A stretch of 7,713 bases of DNA from Lachnospiraceae bacterium UBA1760. Its GTDB lineage: Bacteria; Bacillota; Clostridia; Lachnospirales; Lachnospiraceae. The stretch lies in the NCBI GenBank assembly GCA_002314775.1, contig DCHE01000037.1, positions 1-7,713 on the forward strand. The letters run 5' to 3'. The translations under genes and the position numbers were made by a program. The notes below the pieces were generated by a model. It did not search any database. It was not told where the DNA came from and saw only the letters and a program-made list of their open reading frames with translations. Below, piece after piece: positions 5,250-7,713 of this stretch (positions within the stretch are counted from its first letter, which is position 1; each line of letters opens with the position of its first letter).

Positions 5250-7713
5250 TGAAGTATTAGTTGACCTTGATAAGTTCGGTATGCAGGCAGTTGCCAATAA
5301 TATGATTAACCAGAGAGTTGATGATCATTCGCATATTCGTAGAGATCTTGAAAGTGCAAAGAAATCGAAATTCTTGTCACAGCAGGATAGTCCTGAGATG
5401 AAGAAGATTAAGGATAATATTGATAGAATCGACAGTTATTACAATAATGACAGAACGAGTGATACTACTCTATATGATTTTACAAAGCAGATAGAGGAGT
5501 CTTACCTTGATGCAATCAGTTCATGCCAGCATTATCTTGCAACCAAGACAACATTTTTCGGAAATACAAGATACAAGGCAGTTCTTGAGACCTTAGCCAG
5601 GTTAAATGAAGAACTTGGATATATCTCGACCTTTAAGCTTAAGCAGGCTAGTATGGATATCAAGCTTAAGGCTGAATTCTTAAATGCTAAGCAGATACTT
5701 TTCTTTTCTCAGGCATCTCAATATGATAAGTCTGCTGAGGATAAGGTGGTTGAGCCTGGCAAGTACTACGATGGCAAAGTGGTAGAAGTCAATGAAGAGG
5801 CAGAAGCTAATATAGAGGCAGAAGCTAACAAAGAGATAGTAGATAAAAAAGCAGCTGCTGTTAAGAAAAGTGTAATGGATGCCAGAGAAGTAGGTGGCAC
5901 ATTACTTGATCTTGAGAAGCTTCCTGCTAATATCGCATGTCTTTTTATGGGTGTTGAAACTCCGATTGAGATGGTTCAGCGCTATGGAGATGAGGGTAAA
6001 GAAATAGTAGAAAAGGTGCTTGAGACTTTCGAACTCTTTAAGCCTAATACTGCTAAGTCGGTGTATTTCAATACAGCAACATTTGGTAAGGATTTAGGTC
6101 AGATTCGTAAATTCAAGGGCATGAAGGATAAGATAGAGCATACAACCATGGCATTTATGCAGGAGGAAGATGGCACTTTATCATTCAGAATTATTGTCGG
6201 CGAAAAGGCAAAGCTTGTACAGCTTCCATACAGAATGGAATATCTTAAAAACAGCTTCAAGCAGAATATGATGGATAATGAGGACATATTTGGAAAGTCA
6301 TTAACTAACTCTACTTTAGCCTGGATAAAGAAAGAAAATCTTTCAATGGTCGAGAAGAGTATGCTCCGTGAGACCTGTATCAATCTTATTTCGAGAAGAC
6401 TTGATATGGATCAGAAGCAGTATGGCAGATTATTCAGAAAATATCCGACTGATAAGCTTAGAAATATTGCTATTGAATTAATATCTGAACGTAGTAATGG
6501 CGATGGTGAATTAATAGCTGATCAAATAAATGAAAATGGCGAATTAGTAACAGTTAAGAGTCCTAGAACTATCAAGGAGGATTTAACTACAGATAAATTA
6601 ATTGTCGGTGATGAGGCAAAGCAGAAGGAGCTTGCTGATACTAATGATAAAAAGGTAGAAGCAAAAGCAACTGATAATATATTTGAAGCAGGTGAAAAGT
6701 CTGATCTTGATGTGCTTATGAAGAGGCTGGAAGCATTAGGATTTATGCCTGATAAATCTGAGGATGAAGATAATCCGGTTAACAAGGAAGGTAATGCCGA
6801 AGAGGGTGTTATTAATACTGATACCCATAAGGGCATGAATGAAAAGGATGATTATCCAGATGAGGAGCTTATAGATAATGAAAATCTTGAAGGATATGAG
6901 GTTATTAGCTCTAAGGAAAATGAAACAGCTACAGTTAATACCAAGGAAATCCTTGAAAAGGTAAAAATTAAGAAGGCGTCAGAGGATGATGTCGCAAGTA
7001 AGATTATTCACAATGAGAATCTGAAGGTTAACAAGAAGCAGGAAGAAGTCTATGAAGTAGAAGCAGAAGAAGATAAGTATGCTGAAGAAAAGCTTAATGA
7101 AATCCTCGAAAGAAAGGAACTAAAGGAGAAGGAAGAAGAGGAGAAGAGAATTCAGAAGGAAAAGGAAGAAGAGGAATATAAGAAGAAGACTGAATGGGAT
7201 GAAAACGAGGAGAAGGTTAAGAATTTCCTCGCAGATCTGTTCTTCTCAGAGGATTCTGAGGGATTAGAATTATTTAATGAAGAAAACAAAAAAGAAAATA
7301 CAACATTAGAAGCTGAGGAAGAGGCAAGATTCCAAAGAATTTACAGTTGTGTTGAAAAGAACATGGATATTATTCTCGCAATAAAGAAGGATAAAAATAT
7401 CCTCTTTAAGTTCGCAAACAGAATCGCAATTCCGATGGGAGATATGCGCCAGCAGTTGTTCGACCAGATTAGTGAGGTGCTTGATGGAATTCCTGATGAT
7501 TTCTTTAGCGCTGGATTTATTAAGACAGGTCTTAAAACAAGAAGAGATATTGTTATTAATCTCGATAAGGCAATTGATGTTATAACAGAGTTTGCAGCTG
7601 ATTTTATTCAGGAAAAGGTTAATTCTATGAGTGGTTTAGTAAACCAGGAGGAGAAGTCAAAGAATAAAAAGGTTGAGGAAATCAAAGCAAACGAAGAGGA
7701 GAAGGAAAAAGCT
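5236..7713 (+). CDS. Second giant charged protein, paralog of the upstream kinase-containing protein (3' end outside the window)
   Basis: The frame is open from ATG 5236 (in frame back to 5200, after a TAA at 5197-5199) to the window end, giving 826 residues without a stop. No Shine-Dalgarno site precedes 5236, so the natural start is probably 5058 with a frame change. Residues about 20-420 look like folded, mostly helical sequence that I do not recognise (QIEESYLDAISSCQHYL, then a region from GGTLLDLEKLP at about 220). An EAEAN repeat lies near residue 190. Residues 420-565 are an acidic, probably disordered linker. From EILEK (571) onward the sequence is homologous to the visible N-terminal part of the upstream gene: coil, TEWDENEEKVKN (652 on), FSEDS, then the RFQRI...KDKNILFKFANR block (698-752). 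No catalytic domain is inside the window. By collinearity with the paralog an ABC1-like kinase is expected about 500 residues further on, which is an inference. Confidence 0.9.
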   Translation, partial: MRENDEVLVDLDKFGMQAVANNMINQRVDDHSHIRRDLESAKKSKFLSQQDSPEMKKIKDNIDRIDSYYNNDRTSDTTLYDFTKQIEESYLDAISSCQHYLATKTTFFGNTRYKAVLETLARLNEELGYISTFKLKQASMDIKLKAEFLNAKQILFFSQASQYDKSAEDKVVEPGKYYDGKVVEVNEEAEANIEAEANKEIVDKKAAAVKKSVMDAREVGGTLLDLEKLPANIACLFMGVETPIEMVQRYGDEGKEIVEKVLETFELFKPNTAKSVYFNTATFGKDLGQIRKFKGMKDKIEHTTMAFMQEEDGTLSFRIIVGEKAKLVQLPYRMEYLKNSFKQNMMDNEDIFGKSLTNSTLAWIKKENLSMVEKSMLRETCINLISRRLDMDQKQYGRLFRKYPTDKLRNIAIELISERSNGDGELIADQINENGELVTVKSPRTIKEDLTTDKLIVGDEAKQKELADTNDKKVEAKATDNIFEAGEKSDLDVLMKRLEALGFMPDKSEDEDNPVNKEGNAEEGVINTDTHKGMNEKDDYPDEELIDNENLEGYEVISSKENETATVNTKEILEKVKIKKASEDDVASKIIHNENLKVNKKQEEVYEVEAEEDKYAEEKLNEILERKELKEKEEEEKRIQKEKEEEEYKKKTEWDENEEKVKNFLADLFFSEDSEGLELFNEENKKENTTLEAEEEARFQRIYSCVEKNMDIILAIKKDKNILFKFANRIAIPMGDMRQQLFDQISEVLDGIPDDFFSAGFIKTGLKTRRDIVINLDKAIDVITEFAADFIQEKVNSMSGLVNQEEKSKNKKVEEIKANEEEKEKA
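5797..5832 (+). repeat. 18-bp in-frame tandem duplication (EAEANI / EAEANK)
   Basis: Units at 5797-5814 and 5815-5832 match at 16 of 18 bases, both beginning GAGGCAGAAGCTAA. They encode two acidic hexapeptides in a linker between two helical parts of the second giant protein. The duplication is probably recent and simple in origin, and it keeps the frame. Confidence 0.85.
6946..7635 (+). repeat. Paralogous module, copy 2 (coil plus helical NILF domain), in the downstream gene
   Basis: This is the counterpart of 107-891. It carries the same order of motifs: NTKEILEK, KIIHNEN, a long Glu/Lys coil, TEWDENEEKVKN, FSEDS, RFQRI, KDKNILFKFANR, IP and LFDQI, then a helix with NLDKAIDVI. Similarity also extends a little before it: NLEGYEV here matches NFETYSV before the Met at 95 in the upstream gene. 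This copy lacks most of the acidic spacer seen in copy 1. Similarity is clear at the protein level but not as long DNA identity, so the duplication is old. Confidence 0.85.

Noticed and set aside
6099..6836. Two minus-strand frames (6099-6383 and 6522-6836)
   Set aside because: Both are antisense to the second giant gene, which is supported by homology. Neither has expression signals or protein-like features.

Overview
The window comes from a low-GC, AT-rich bacterial genome. The lysines, glutamates and AGA/AGG arginines, the strong AAGGAG ribosome binding site, the TATAAT promoter and the hairpin-plus-T-tract terminator all suggest a Firmicute. A gut or rumen clostridium of the Lachnospiraceae type (Butyrivibrio or Roseburia relatives) is my best guess, but this rests on style only, because no marker gene is present.

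Layout: almost the whole window is two very long, same-strand, paralogous genes in tandem. Gene A (2-4780) is already open at the left edge and encodes at least 1592 residues. It is a highly charged, mostly helical protein with a divergent ABC1/AarF/UbiB-type atypical kinase domain in its middle (nucleotides about 2159-3440). The motifs GAASVGQ, VVVK, EARN, HGDLHAGN and DFG can all be read. A perfect 13-bp hairpin with a T tract follows the stop. The 277-bp gap (4781-5057) holds that terminator, a probable sigma-A promoter (TTGAAT-17-TATAAT) with a small dyad just upstream of its -35 box, and a good Shine-Dalgarno site for the next gene.

Gene B (5058-7713, open at the right edge) begins with a 63-codon frame that stops at 5249. 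A different frame, opened by an ATG at 5236, then runs uninterrupted to the window end. This long frame lacks its own ribosome binding site, so either the two parts form one gene split by a frameshift (real, programmed, or a sequencing error near the A6 run at 5215-5220), or they are two overlapping, coupled genes. The last 250 or so residues of gene B align with the first visible 265 residues of gene A. They share the module 'NTxEILEK', a Glu/Lys-rich coil, 'TEWxExEEK', 'FSxDS' and 'KDxNILFxFxNR'. Gene A therefore almost certainly extends about 1.8-1.9 kb to the left of the window, and gene B probably continues into its own ABC1-like kinase domain to the right.

The most notable content is this tandem family of very large (about 2,200-residue, inferred) proteins in which an ABC1-like kinase core is embedded in long charged helical arms. 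I recognise the kinase fold but none of the flanking regions, and I cannot assign a pathway. The terminator between the genes, plus the promoter after it, suggest separately controlled transcription units rather than one simple operon.
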